Shown here: one piece after another, positions 1 through 6,995 of the stretch
Position numbering within the stretch: position 1 is the first letter of the stretch
How the letters are laid out: each line of letters opens with the position of its first letter
Source: Candidatus Cloacimonas sp. 4484_275
GTDB lineage: Bacteria; Cloacimonadota; Cloacimonadia; Cloacimonadales; TCS61
Assembly (NCBI GenBank): GCA_002085205.1
Contig: NATF01000029.1
Span: forward strand, 1 to 7,508
Length of the DNA stretch: 7,508 nucleotides
Direction of reading: 5' to 3'
Translations under genes and position numbers: made by a program
The notes under the pieces: generated by a model
Database searches by the model: none
What the model was told of the DNA's origin: nothing
Seen by the model: only the letters and a program-made list of their open reading frames with translations

Positions 1-530
1 TCGGCAATTTCCTTTCTGCTGAGAACGATAACTTCGTCCACACTTCTGTCTCCGACGACTTCTCTCATCACCGCTTCCGAAACATCGCGAATCGTTTCTT
101 CCACATTCCGTATTTTGAAAAGAAATTTTACCGGATCTTTGATTCGATATTGAACGATCCATTCCACATCCGCAATATTCAAATCACCGGTGAGCATCAA
201 AGACTCTATCGAATAATCACGACGAGAATACTGTGTTTTCACGCCGGCTTTCAAAGTTCTGAAACCAAATTCTTCTTTCATCACTTTTCTCACGGGAACT
301 TTGGTAAGCATGTCCACCCCGAACGGAATTTTAAAATGAAGTCCCGGCTCGGTTGTTTTCAAATATTTTCCGAATCTCTGAATCACGCCGACTTCTTCCG
401 GATCCACCGTGTACAATCCGGTGAAAATAAAAACCAAAATCGCCGCTATGAGTAAAATATACAAAATTTTCTTTTTGGGAAAATTAGGTATTTTTGATGT
501 TTTTATTTTAATTTCTTCAAAATTTTCCAC
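1..530 (-). CDS. hflK: HflK, FtsH-protease modulator (prohibitin/SPFH family), N-terminal part only
   Basis: The gene starts with GTG at 528-530, four bases after a perfect AGGAGG (535-540), and stays open for 176 codons to the left edge, so its C-terminal half lies outside the window. The protein has a short cytoplasmic N-terminus, a positive KKK stretch at about residues 19-21, one membrane helix at about 22-40 (ILYILLIAAILVFIFTGLY), and then the SPFH/Band 7 domain. Family hallmarks are TVDPEEVGVIQRFGKY, the PGLHFKIPF motif, MLTGDLNIADVEWIVQYRI (matching E. coli HflK MLTSDEN...VQYRV), and VVGDRSVDEVIVLSRKEIA. In known systems HflK pairs with HflC at the membrane and moderates FtsH proteolysis; hflC would be expected just beyond the left edge. 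The pattern fits HflK better than HflC. It lies 71 bases after the epimerase gene, so it may be cotranscribed or have its own promoter. Confidence 0.92.
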   Translation of the reverse strand, partial: MENFEEIKIKTSKIPNFPKKKILYILLIAAILVFIFTGLYTVDPEEVGVIQRFGKYLKTTEPGLHFKIPFGVDMLTKVPVRKVMKEEFGFRTLKAGVKTQYSRRDYSIESLMLTGDLNIADVEWIVQYRIKDPVKFLFKIRNVEETIRDVSEAVMREVVGDRSVDEVIVLSRKEIA

Positions 531-540
531 AATTCCTCCT
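531..540 (-). promoter_or_regulatory. Ribosome binding site that fixes the hflK GTG start
   Basis: On the minus strand AGGAGG occupies 540 to 535, followed by AATT and then GTG. The nearest upstream ATG (550-552) is in another frame, and no in-frame ATG lies between the Shine-Dalgarno and the membrane helix. GTG at 530 is therefore the best start, although the four-base spacing is short. Confidence 0.8.
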
Positions 541-601
541 TTTGAAAATCATTTGGAAAATTAACTAAATTTTCGGTTTAGGGAAATTATTGGTCTATTG
601 A

Positions 602-1531
602 CTACTTTGCAGTAAAATAATTGATAGTTTCCGCGATTCCCTCCGCCAACGAAAATTTGGGTTGCCAACCCAAAATTCTCTTTGCTTTTTCGAAATTCAA
701 ACAACTTCTGCGGAGATCGCCTTCACGAGCATCCGCTTTTATCGGTTCGATATTTTTTCCCATTTGACGGGAAATTTCATCATACAATTCACTCGTAGTC
801 GTCTCTTTGTTTGTTCCGATATTAAATGCTTCCAGATTTCCTTTTTCCAGCACAAGCACATTTGCTTCCACGACATCTTTCACGAAAACATAATCTCTTA
901 TCATTCCTTCCGGTTTTTCCGGGAAAGCATACAAAAATGATCTTTTGCCGTCCCGAAGATTTGTGATGAAAATCGAAACAACGCCTGCTTCGCCGTGTGG
1001 AACCTGACGCGGACCAAAAACATTCGCATATCTCAAAACAGTATAATTTAGCCCGAATTGATGCCGGTAATAATACAAATAATTTTCCGAAACATATTTA
1101 TTGATGGCATAAGGAGAGAGAGGTTGCGGAATATAATTTTCCGTTGTCGGATATTCGGTTGCTTCTCCATAAATGGCGCCGCCGGAAGAAATAAATATTA
1201 CTTTTTTCACCTTGTATTTAACACAATTTTGAAGAATATTTATGAAACCGAGAACATTAATTTCCGCATCGAGAAGAGGTTCTTTCACGGAAACCGGAAC
1301 GCTGATTTGAGCGGCGTGATGATCAACAATATCCGGCTTTTCTTTTTCGAAAACTTTTTCCAGTTCCGTCGAACGAATATCGATTTCATAAAATTTTGCT
1401 TTCGGATTCACATTTTTTCGATACCCGGAACTCAAATTATCTACAATAACAACTTCGTGTCCGAGTTCAATAAATCTATCGGCAACATTGGAACCGATAA
1501 ATCCGGCTCCGCCGGTAACTAATATTTTCAT
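602..1531 (-). CDS. NAD-dependent UDP-sugar 4-epimerase (GalE-like, extended SDR)
   Basis: This complete 309-residue protein belongs to the extended short-chain dehydrogenase/reductase family, of the roughly 310-residue GalE type. The NAD-binding TGGAGFIGS is at residues 6-14, the acidic VDNLSSG follows at 30-36, HHAAQISVPVS is at 71-81, the catalytic serine lies in ISSGGAIYGE (114-123), and the catalytic Tyr141/Lys145 pair lies in SPYAINKYVSE. RYANVFGPRQ (167-176), RDYVFVKDVV (212-221) and FNIGT (236-240) line the sugar-nucleotide site. The expected reaction is inversion at C4 of a UDP-hexose or UDP-HexNAc; beside a WbpA-type dehydrogenase, UDP-GlcNAc or its uronic acid is a plausible substrate, but this is inferred. 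The ATG lies three bases after the stop of the NusG-like gene. Its AAGGA Shine-Dalgarno sits within the last codons of that gene, suggesting translational coupling. Confidence 0.9.
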   Translation of the reverse strand: MKILVTGGAGFIGSNVADRFIELGHEVVIVDNLSSGYRKNVNPKAKFYEIDIRSTELEKVFEKEKPDIVDHHAAQISVPVSVKEPLLDAEINVLGFINILQNCVKYKVKKVIFISSGGAIYGEATEYPTTENYIPQPLSPYAINKYVSENYLYYYRHQFGLNYTVLRYANVFGPRQVPHGEAGVVSIFITNLRDGKRSFLYAFPEKPEGMIRDYVFVKDVVEANVLVLEKGNLEAFNIGTNKETTTSELYDEISRQMGKNIEPIKADAREGDLRRSCLNFEKAKRILGWQPKFSLAEGIAETINYFTAK

Positions 1532-1534
1532 TAT

Positions 1535-2086
1535 CTATCCTTCCAAAATTTTTATTTGTTCCGGAGTAACGGAAACCGAAACCGCTTGTCGAAGTATATC
1601 AACCTGCAAAATGACTTTGTCAAGTTTTTCGGATTCTTCCACAAATCCTTTCATGCCTTTTAGGGCGCCACTGACGATTTCCACCCGCATTCCTTTGCGA
1701 ATATATTTGTGGGCGCTGAAATTTACGCCTCTTTCTCTTCCGAAATTAATTTGTTTCAAAGAAAAAAGCAATTCGTTTTCGTTATCGACATTCAGAAACT
1801 TTACAATGTGTCCGGAAATTATCAGCTTTTGCCTCTCTTTCGGATTACATTTAATAAAAATATATCCGGGAAATAAAGGTTTGGTAAATTTTATTTTCCG
1901 ATTCCCGTAAACCCGGATGCTGTCTTTAAGCGGAAGAAAATAATGTATGCCGTTGCGAAATGCATATTCGGCAAGTTTTTTTGCTCGGTTCGGTTTCACA
2001 TACACGACGAACCATTTTGCATCTCCGGAAGCGGGAACGAGTTCGCCGAAAAGTTCCCGAACCTCAACAGGCCGATTGGTCGCCAT
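1535..2086 (-). CDS. NusG paralogue, RfaH/UpxY/LoaP-like transcription antitermination factor
   Basis: The 183-residue protein has the two-domain NusG layout. An NGN domain runs from KWFVVYVKPNRAKKLAEY at residues 24-41 to about 115, with the family motif KPLFPGYIFIKC at 69-80. A C-terminal KOW domain at about 130-165 contains the RKGMRVEIVSGALKGMKGFV stretch. A 22-residue tail precedes the NGN domain. Such proteins bind RNA polymerase and let it read through long operons, often those for surface polysaccharide. The neighbours, a UDP-sugar dehydrogenase and an epimerase, support the specialised subgroup rather than housekeeping NusG, which normally sits beside secE and rplK. The ATG follows the dehydrogenase stop by two bases and has no good Shine-Dalgarno, so translation is probably coupled. 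Which operon it acts on cannot be told from this window. Confidence 0.88.
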   Translation of the reverse strand: MATNRPVEVRELFGELVPASGDAKWFVVYVKPNRAKKLAEYAFRNGIHYFLPLKDSIRVYGNRKIKFTKPLFPGYIFIKCNPKERQKLIISGHIVKFLNVDNENELLFSLKQINFGRERGVNFSAHKYIRKGMRVEIVSGALKGMKGFVEESEKLDKVILQVDILRQAVSVSVTPEQIKILEG

Positions 2087-2088
2087 GA

Positions 2089-3387
2089 TTATAATCTGAC
2101 TATCTTATCCGATTCAATATTTTTGCAAGCGAATCTCGTATCAAATACCAGTTTTGCCCGATTTACAATATCTTGATAATCATAAACACTGTGGTCAACG
2201 GCAATAATCACGGCATCATAATTTTCCAATCCATCCAAAGAAACCGATTTATAAATTTTGTCGTTTAACTCATTATGGAAGGAAGGTACAAACGGATCGT
2301 TGTAATCAAAAGTAACATCATTTTTTTCCAATTCGACCATAAGTTGCTGCACCGGAGATTCCCGCACATCGGAAATATCTTTTTTGTATGCGGCTCCCAG
2401 TATCATAATTCTGGATCTGGAAAGCGCCAATCCTTTTTTGTTCAATAATCTGCTTAATTTGTTCACTACAAATTCCGGCATATGATTATTTATTTCTCCG
2501 GCAAGTTCTATCAATCTGGTATGATAACCGTATTCACGAGCTTTCCAAGTAAGATAAAACGGATCAAGCGGAATGCAATGTCCTCCGATTCCCGGTCCCG
2601 GATAAAAAGCCATAAAACCGTAAGGTTTCGTTTTGGCGGCTTCTATCACTTCCCATACATCTATTCCCATTCTGTTGCAAAGAATTGTCATTTCGTTTGC
2701 AAGAGCGATATTTATATTACGAAAAGTGTTTTCATAAATTTTTTCCATTTCGGCAACAGCCGGAGAAGAAACAAGATGAATAGGCGCATCAAGAATTTCT
2801 TCATAAAATGCTTTTGAAACTTCGTTACATTTTTTCGTTACTCCGCCCACTACTTTCGGTGTATTTGCGGTTTTGAAATCTTTGTTTCCCGGATCAACTC
2901 GTTCGGGCGAAAATGCTATGAAGAAATTTTCTCCGATTTTGAAACCTTTTTCCTGAAAAGCTGGCACTAATATTTCTTCCGTTGTTCCCGGATAAGTGGT
3001 ACTTTCCAAAATTACCAAAGTGTTTTCGGAAACATTTTCCGCCAAAGATTTCACGGAAGCTCGTACATAGGAAGAATCCGGCTGTTGATATCTGTCCAAA
3101 GGTGTGGGAACTGCAATCATAATTACATCCGCGGCATTTATTTCGGCATAATCAAAAGAAGCTTTTAACATTCCCTTGTTTACCAGGTTTTTCAATTCTT
3201 CATCGTCCACATCGCCGATATAATTTTCGCCGGCGTTTACATGAGTAACGGCGTATTCATTTACATCAATTCCGATTACTTTAAAACCTTTCCGGGCAAC
3301 GGTGACCGCCATCGGCAATCCCACATAACCTAAACCGATTACTCCGACAATAGCGGATTTGTCTTTGATTTTTTCAATCAGTCTCAT
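2089..3387 (-). CDS. wbpA: UDP-N-acetyl-D-glucosamine 6-dehydrogenase (WbpA/TviB type nucleotide sugar dehydrogenase)
   Basis: This complete 432-residue protein is of the UDP-glucose/UDP-ManNAc dehydrogenase superfamily. The Rossmann motif VIGLGYVGLP is at residues 16-25, VPTPLD at 93-98, ESTTYPGTTEE at 128-138, SPERVDPGN at 160-168, a central helical region at about 205-310, and the catalytic cysteine is Cys271 in GGHCIPLDPFYL. The C-terminal UDP-binding domain contains GAAYKKDISDVRESP (331-345). The PYGFM.FYPGPG.GGHC and DPFYLTWKAREYG patterns are typical of WbpA/TviB, which oxidise UDP-GlcNAc or UDP-GalNAc to the uronic acid with two NAD+ for O-antigen or capsule synthesis. UDP-ManNAc dehydrogenase activity (WecC) is the alternative, so the symbol is by similarity. 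The start is supported by AAGGAG at 3394-3399, six bases before ATG. It lies 27 bases after ahcY and two bases before the NusG-like gene. Confidence 0.88.
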   Translation of the reverse strand: MRLIEKIKDKSAIVGVIGLGYVGLPMAVTVARKGFKVIGIDVNEYAVTHVNAGENYIGDVDDEELKNLVNKGMLKASFDYAEINAADVIMIAVPTPLDRYQQPDSSYVRASVKSLAENVSENTLVILESTTYPGTTEEILVPAFQEKGFKIGENFFIAFSPERVDPGNKDFKTANTPKVVGGVTKKCNEVSKAFYEEILDAPIHLVSSPAVAEMEKIYENTFRNINIALANEMTILCNRMGIDVWEVIEAAKTKPYGFMAFYPGPGIGGHCIPLDPFYLTWKAREYGYHTRLIELAGEINNHMPEFVVNKLSRLLNKKGLALSRSRIMILGAAYKKDISDVRESPVQQLMVELEKNDVTFDYNDPFVPSFHNELNDKIYKSVSLDGLENYDAVIIAVDHSVYDYQDIVNRAKLVFDTRFACKNIESDKIVRL

Positions 3388-3414
3388 CTGATTCTCCTTC
3401 TATGTTTTCTGTTT

Positions 3415-4821
3415 TTAATATCTGTAATGTTCCGGTTTGAAAGGTCCGTCCATTGAGATTCCCAGATAGTCAGCCTGTTTTTTCGTAAGTTTTGTGAGTT
3501 TCACTCCCAATTTTTCCAAATGTAAACGCGCTACTTCTTCATCTAATTTTTTGGGAAGACGATAAACCTTTTTTTCGTAATTATTTTTCCATAATTCTAT
3601 TTGCGCCAAAACTTGGTTGGAAAACGAATTACTCATTACAAACGAAGGATGTCCGGTGGCATTTCCCAAATTAACCAATCGTCCTTCCGAAAGAAGTATT
3701 ATGGAATTTCCTTGCGGAAACACAATTTTATCAACCTGAGGTTTAATATTTACCTTTTTAATGCCCGGAATTTTGTAAAGTTCGTTAACCTGAATTTCAT
3801 TGTCGAAATGCCCGATATTGCAAACTATTGCCTGATCTTTCATTTGTTTCATGTGTTCCACTCTGATAACATCGCAATTACCGGTAGCCGTCACGAAAAT
3901 ATCCCCTTCTTCCACGACATCTTCCAAAGTTTTTACTTCGTAGCCTTCCATTGCCGCCTGTAAAGCACAAATCGGATCAATCTCGGTGATAATGACTCTG
4001 GCGCCGAAACCGCGCATTGATTGAGCGCAACCTTTTCCCACATCTCCGTAACCGCAAATAACCACCGTTTTTCCTGCAACCATAACATCGGTGCCTCGCT
4101 TAATTCCGTCCGCCAAAGATTCCCGACAACCGTAAAGATTGTCGAATTTGGATTTTGTGACGGAATCGTTTACATTAATGGCGGGAAACAACAATTCCCC
4201 CTTTTCCATTCTTTGATAGAGCCGATGAACTCCTGTGGTGGTCTCTTCGGAAACTCCTTTTATGTTTGCGGCAATTTTATGCCATTTTCGGGGAAATTTT
4301 TCCAAATCTTCCAAAATGGTTCTCTGTAAAACGGCAAATTCTTCATTCTCCGTCTCGATTTGAGGAATTTTGCCGGTTTTTTGGTATTCTTCTTCCAGAC
4401 GATAACCTTCGTGAATCATTAAAGTCGCATCTCCGCCGTCATCGACAATCAACTGCGGCCCGATTTCATCTCCGAAAGTTAAAGCCTGTTTCGTACACCA
4501 CCAATATTCTTCCAGAGTTTCCCCTTTCCAGGCAAAAACCGGAATTCCCGCCTTGGCAACGGCTGCGGCGGCATGATCCTGAGTGGAAAAGATATTACAG
4601 CTTGCCCACCGAACTTCAGCTCCCAATTCCACCAAAGTTTCAATGAGAACCGCCGTTTGAATCGTCATATGCAAACTTCCCGTAATTCTGGCGCCTTTCA
4701 AAGGTTTGCTTTGCCCGAACTTTTCTTTCAAAGCAATCAAGCCCGGCATCTCTTTTTCGGCAATTTCTATCTCTCTTCGTCCAAATTCGGCAAGCGAAAT
4801 ATCTTTGATTTTATATTTCAT
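3415..4821 (-). CDS. ahcY: S-adenosylhomocysteine hydrolase (adenosylhomocysteinase)
   Basis: This complete 468-residue cytoplasmic enzyme reversibly splits S-adenosylhomocysteine into adenosine and homocysteine, relieving product inhibition of methyltransferases in the activated methyl cycle. The substrate motif GSLHMTIQTAVL is at residues 48-59, VDDGGDAT at 126-133, SEETTTGVHRLY at 191-202, and VTKSKFDNLYGCRESL at 221-236 carries the conserved Lys and Asp. The NAD-binding VVICGYGDVGKG is at 253-264, NIGHFD at 335-340, ATGHPSFVMSNSF at 388-400, and the C-terminal signature FKPEHYRY ends the protein. A stretch at about 139-188 includes the roughly 40-residue insertion found in the long bacterial/plant form and absent from the human enzyme. 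AAAGGGG lies five bases before the ATG. The 48-base gap after pnp and the 27-base gap before the next gene indicate cotranscription. No key residue is missing. Confidence 0.97.
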   Translation of the reverse strand: MKYKIKDISLAEFGRREIEIAEKEMPGLIALKEKFGQSKPLKGARITGSLHMTIQTAVLIETLVELGAEVRWASCNIFSTQDHAAAAVAKAGIPVFAWKGETLEEYWWCTKQALTFGDEIGPQLIVDDGGDATLMIHEGYRLEEEYQKTGKIPQIETENEEFAVLQRTILEDLEKFPRKWHKIAANIKGVSEETTTGVHRLYQRMEKGELLFPAINVNDSVTKSKFDNLYGCRESLADGIKRGTDVMVAGKTVVICGYGDVGKGCAQSMRGFGARVIITEIDPICALQAAMEGYEVKTLEDVVEEGDIFVTATGNCDVIRVEHMKQMKDQAIVCNIGHFDNEIQVNELYKIPGIKKVNIKPQVDKIVFPQGNSIILLSEGRLVNLGNATGHPSFVMSNSFSNQVLAQIELWKNNYEKKVYRLPKKLDEEVARLHLEKLGVKLTKLTKKQADYLGISMDGPFKPEHYRY

Positions 4822-4869
4822 TTTTTCCCCTTTAAATGAAAAATCTACGGTAAACGCAAACTTGAATGT

Positions 4870-6387
4870 TTAATATTTTCTATCTCTTCGATGATAACCG
4901 CGATTATCTCGTTCCCGACGATCTCTGTCATTGTGATAAGGTTTTCTGTTTCCGTCGCCTCGTGATTGAGTGGAACCCTCTTTGGGTTCGGGATTTCCTT
5001 TAACTCCTTTCATTGTGAGTTTGTATTTTCCTTTATCCAATCCTATATATTTTACTTTTACTTTATCGCCCACTTTGAGCATATCTTCCACTCGATTTAA
5101 GCGAAGTTCGTGCATTTGCGAAATATGAACGAGTCCTTCTTTGGTGCCACTCATAAATTTAACGAAAGCACCGTAAACTTCCACTCTGGAAACCACTCCG
5201 TCATACACATTTCCGAAAACCGGTTCGCTGACAATATCGGAAATCATCGCTTTTGCTTTGTTGATGGAAATTCTATCCGGCGAAGCGATTGAAACCGTTC
5301 CGTCATCTTTGATATTGATATCAGCTTGAGTTTCTTCGATAATATGCTTAATCATTTTGCCGCCCGGGCCGATAAGTTCACCGATTTTATCAATCGGAAT
5401 TTTTATCTGTTCAATTTGAGGAGCGGTATCGGAAATTTCTTTTCGCGGCTCTTTAATCACCGTTTCAAAAATGTCCAAAATATAATGACGGGCGTTTTTT
5501 GCTTTTTCCAAAGCAATTTTCATAATTTCTCGAGAAATTCCTTCGATTTTAATATCCATTTGCATCGCCGTGATTCCGTCCCGCGTTCCGGTTACCTTAA
5601 AATCCATATCTCCGAGATGATCTTCCAAACCCATTATATCCGTAAGAACAACATATTCGCCGTCTTCCATGATAAGACCGTTGGCAATTCCGGCAACCGG
5701 TTTTTTTATGGGAACACCGGCAGCCATTAAAGCCAAAGTTCCGCTGCAAACAGTTGCCATCGATGAGGAACCGTTGGATTCCAAAATTTCGGAAACAATT
5801 CTTACCGTGTAAGGAAATTCTTCTTCCGTCGGCATCATTGGACGCAAAGCGCGTTCGGCCAAAGCTCCGTGCCCGAGTTCTCGCCTTCCCGGACCGCGCA
5901 TAAAACCGGTTTCACCAACACTGAACGGCGGAAAATTGTAGTGCAAAAAGAATCTTTTTTTGAATTCTTCCTCTAATCCGTCAACAATTTGCTCGTCTTT
6001 TTCCGTGCCCAAAGTAACAATTGCCAAAGCCTGAGTTTCTCCGCGCGTAAACAAAGCGGAACCGTGAACCTGTGACAAGATGTCGATTTCGCAAGTTATC
6101 GGACGAATATCATCCAAATCTCTTCCGTCCACTCGATGATGTTTATGCAGAATAGCGTTTCTCACAAATCGTTTTACAAGCTCTTCGAATGCGTTTTTAT
6201 AGTACCTTTCGTTTTGCTCAAACTCTTCTTCATTATCTTGTTGTGCATATTTTTCCAACATTTCCTGTTTTAAATTGTCAAAAGCGGCATATCTTTCCAA
6301 CTTTCCGTGAATTGTAGCCGCTTTTTCTATTTTTTCTCCGTATTCGGATTCAATTTTTTTGATGATCTCTTCCGGAATGACATCCAA
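4870..6387 (-). CDS. pnp: Polynucleotide phosphorylase, C-terminal part (second RNase PH, KH and S1 domains), out of frame with its N-terminal part
   Basis: This reading frame (505 codons from a TTG that is probably not a native start) carries the rest of PNPase, the 3'-to-5' phosphorolytic exoribonuclease. A partial helical linker with KLERYAAFD is at residues 29-37. The second RNase PH domain spans about 82-315 and includes VDGRDLDDIRPI, HGSALFTRGETQ, GRRELGHG (phosphate-site arginines 168-169, His173), ESNGSSSMA (203-211) and EDHLGDMDFKV (metal/catalytic Asp256, Asp262, Lys264). The KH domain at about 324-385 has its GxxG in IGPGGK (339-344). The S1 domain is at about 389-461, followed by a basic tail rich in Arg, Asp, Asn and Gly. 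All catalytic and RNA-binding signatures of a functional enzyme are present. The break from the upstream part is at about 6384-6390, and this frame has a TGA stop two codons before the TTG. Confidence 0.93.
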   Translation of the reverse strand: MDVIPEEIIKKIESEYGEKIEKAATIHGKLERYAAFDNLKQEMLEKYAQQDNEEEFEQNERYYKNAFEELVKRFVRNAILHKHHRVDGRDLDDIRPITCEIDILSQVHGSALFTRGETQALAIVTLGTEKDEQIVDGLEEEFKKRFFLHYNFPPFSVGETGFMRGPGRRELGHGALAERALRPMMPTEEEFPYTVRIVSEILESNGSSSMATVCSGTLALMAAGVPIKKPVAGIANGLIMEDGEYVVLTDIMGLEDHLGDMDFKVTGTRDGITAMQMDIKIEGISREIMKIALEKAKNARHYILDIFETVIKEPRKEISDTAPQIEQIKIPIDKIGELIGPGGKMIKHIIEETQADINIKDDGTVSIASPDRISINKAKAMISDIVSEPVFGNVYDGVVSRVEVYGAFVKFMSGTKEGLVHISQMHELRLNRVEDMLKVGDKVKVKYIGLDKGKYKLTMKGVKGNPEPKEGSTQSRGDGNRKPYHNDRDRRERDNRGYHRRDRKY

Positions 6388-6980
6388 ATTTCATTGGCTC
6401 CGGCTTCGATCATCACAATCGAATTTTCCGTTCCCGCCACATCGAGATTCAAATCCGAATCTTCTATCGTCAACAAAGAAGGATTAATGATTATATTATC
6501 GTTTTTTAATCCTACGGTTATTCCGGCAATCGGACCGTTAAACGGAATATCGGAAATGGAAAGCGCCATGGAAGCGCCGAAAATTCCCAAAGCTCCCGGA
6601 TTGTTAATTCCGTCGAAAGACAAAACGGTTACCACGATTTGAACCGCATTTCTAAATCCTTCGGGAAATAACGGACGAATTGCCCTGTCGATTAATCTGG
6701 CGGACAAAATCGCATCCGTCGATGGTTTTGCTTCTCTTTTGAAAAATCCACCCGGAATTTTCCCGGAAGCATACATTTTTTCAATAAAATCGACAGTAAG
6801 CGGAAAGAAATCAGTTCCTTCGGAAGCCTCTTTTGCCATTGTTGCCGTTACCAGAATGCTGGTATTCCCATAAGTGATAAATACCGAACCATTGGCTTGT
6901 TTTGCCATTCTGCCGGTTTCCACAATAAGTTTTCTTCCGGCAATTTCAATTTCCTTTTTAATAATGTTAAAGTTGTGCAT
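6327..6980 (-). CDS. pnp: Polynucleotide phosphorylase, N-terminal part (first RNase PH domain), ends by frame break
   Basis: The ATG at 6978-6980 follows AAGGAG by six bases and begins the PNPase N-terminus. Residues 1-197 match the family: GRKLIVETGRMAKQANGSVFITYG (15-38), DFFPLTVDFIEKMYASGKIPGGFFKREAKPS (57-87), SARLIDRAIRPLFPEGF (93-109) and LDVAGTENSIVMIEAGANE (179-197). After EAGANEI the frame continues for about 19 unrelated residues to a TAG at 6327-6329, while the true PNPase sequence resumes in another frame from about 6387. About 33-34 residues normally present here, the segment with the conserved FGHE helix, are absent from both frames. The gene lies 156 bases after rpsO, the classical neighbour. 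The fragment is either a genuine lesion or an assembly error; as written it would encode a truncated first domain. Confidence 0.92.
   Translation of the reverse strand: MHNFNIIKKEIEIAGRKLIVETGRMAKQANGSVFITYGNTSILVTATMAKEASEGTDFFPLTVDFIEKMYASGKIPGGFFKREAKPSTDAILSARLIDRAIRPLFPEGFRNAVQIVVTVLSFDGINNPGALGIFGASMALSISDIPFNGPIAGITVGLKNDNIIINPSLLTIEDSDLNLDVAGTENSIVMIEAGANEIWMSFRKRSSKKLNPNTEKK
6384..6390 (-). other. Frame break and missing segment inside pnp
   Basis: On the minus strand the sequence reads GAA ATT TGG ATG in the first frame, while PNPase resumes as GAT GTC ATT CCG one frame away. Restoring the frame needs 3k+1 added bases. Alignment by eye with E. coli PNPase shows about 33-34 codons lost between the EAGANE block and a block matching WDWQPEPV, so roughly 100 bases are missing. 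No programmed-slippage heptamer fits the upstream frame. Confidence 0.85.
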
Positions 6981-6986
6981 TTTTTT

Positions 6987-6992
6987 CTCCTT
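6987..6992 (-). promoter_or_regulatory. pnp ribosome binding site
   Basis: AAGGAG reads from 6992 to 6987 on the minus strand, six bases before the pnp ATG. It starts only three bases after the foot of the long leader stem (6996-7067), so folding or cleavage of that stem could change ribosome access. Confidence 0.75.
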
Positions 6993-6995
6993 TTG

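Noticed and set aside
556..574. Perfect inverted repeat GAAAATT-N5-AATTTTC between the epimerase and hflK as a terminator
   Set aside because: The stem is seven pairs, almost all A-T, with no U tract after it on the minus strand; it would be too weak to terminate.
1058..1522. Plus-strand open frame opposite the epimerase (also ones at 150-455, 2482-2817, 4266-4646 and 5326-5730)
   Set aside because: These are mirror frames of conserved minus-strand genes, rich in Phe, Ile, Asn and Arg, with no recognisable domains or ribosome sites.
4822..4869. SAH riboswitch in front of ahcY
   Set aside because: Only 48 bases separate pnp from ahcY, too short for the known SAH-sensing aptamer plus expression platform, and no fitting stem pattern is visible.
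6384..6393. Programmed -1 ribosomal frameshift joining the two pnp frames
   Set aside because: The AAATTTG string is not positioned as X XXY YYZ in the upstream frame, no downstream pseudoknot is evident, and about 33 conserved residues would still be missing after a shift.
6385..6400. Independent translation start (TTG at 6385-6387 with GGAG upstream) making a designed split PNPase
   Set aside because: The GGAG is part of the conserved EAGANE coding sequence, the spacing is long, and the join falls inside a domain with a segment lost, so a lesion or artefact is simpler.
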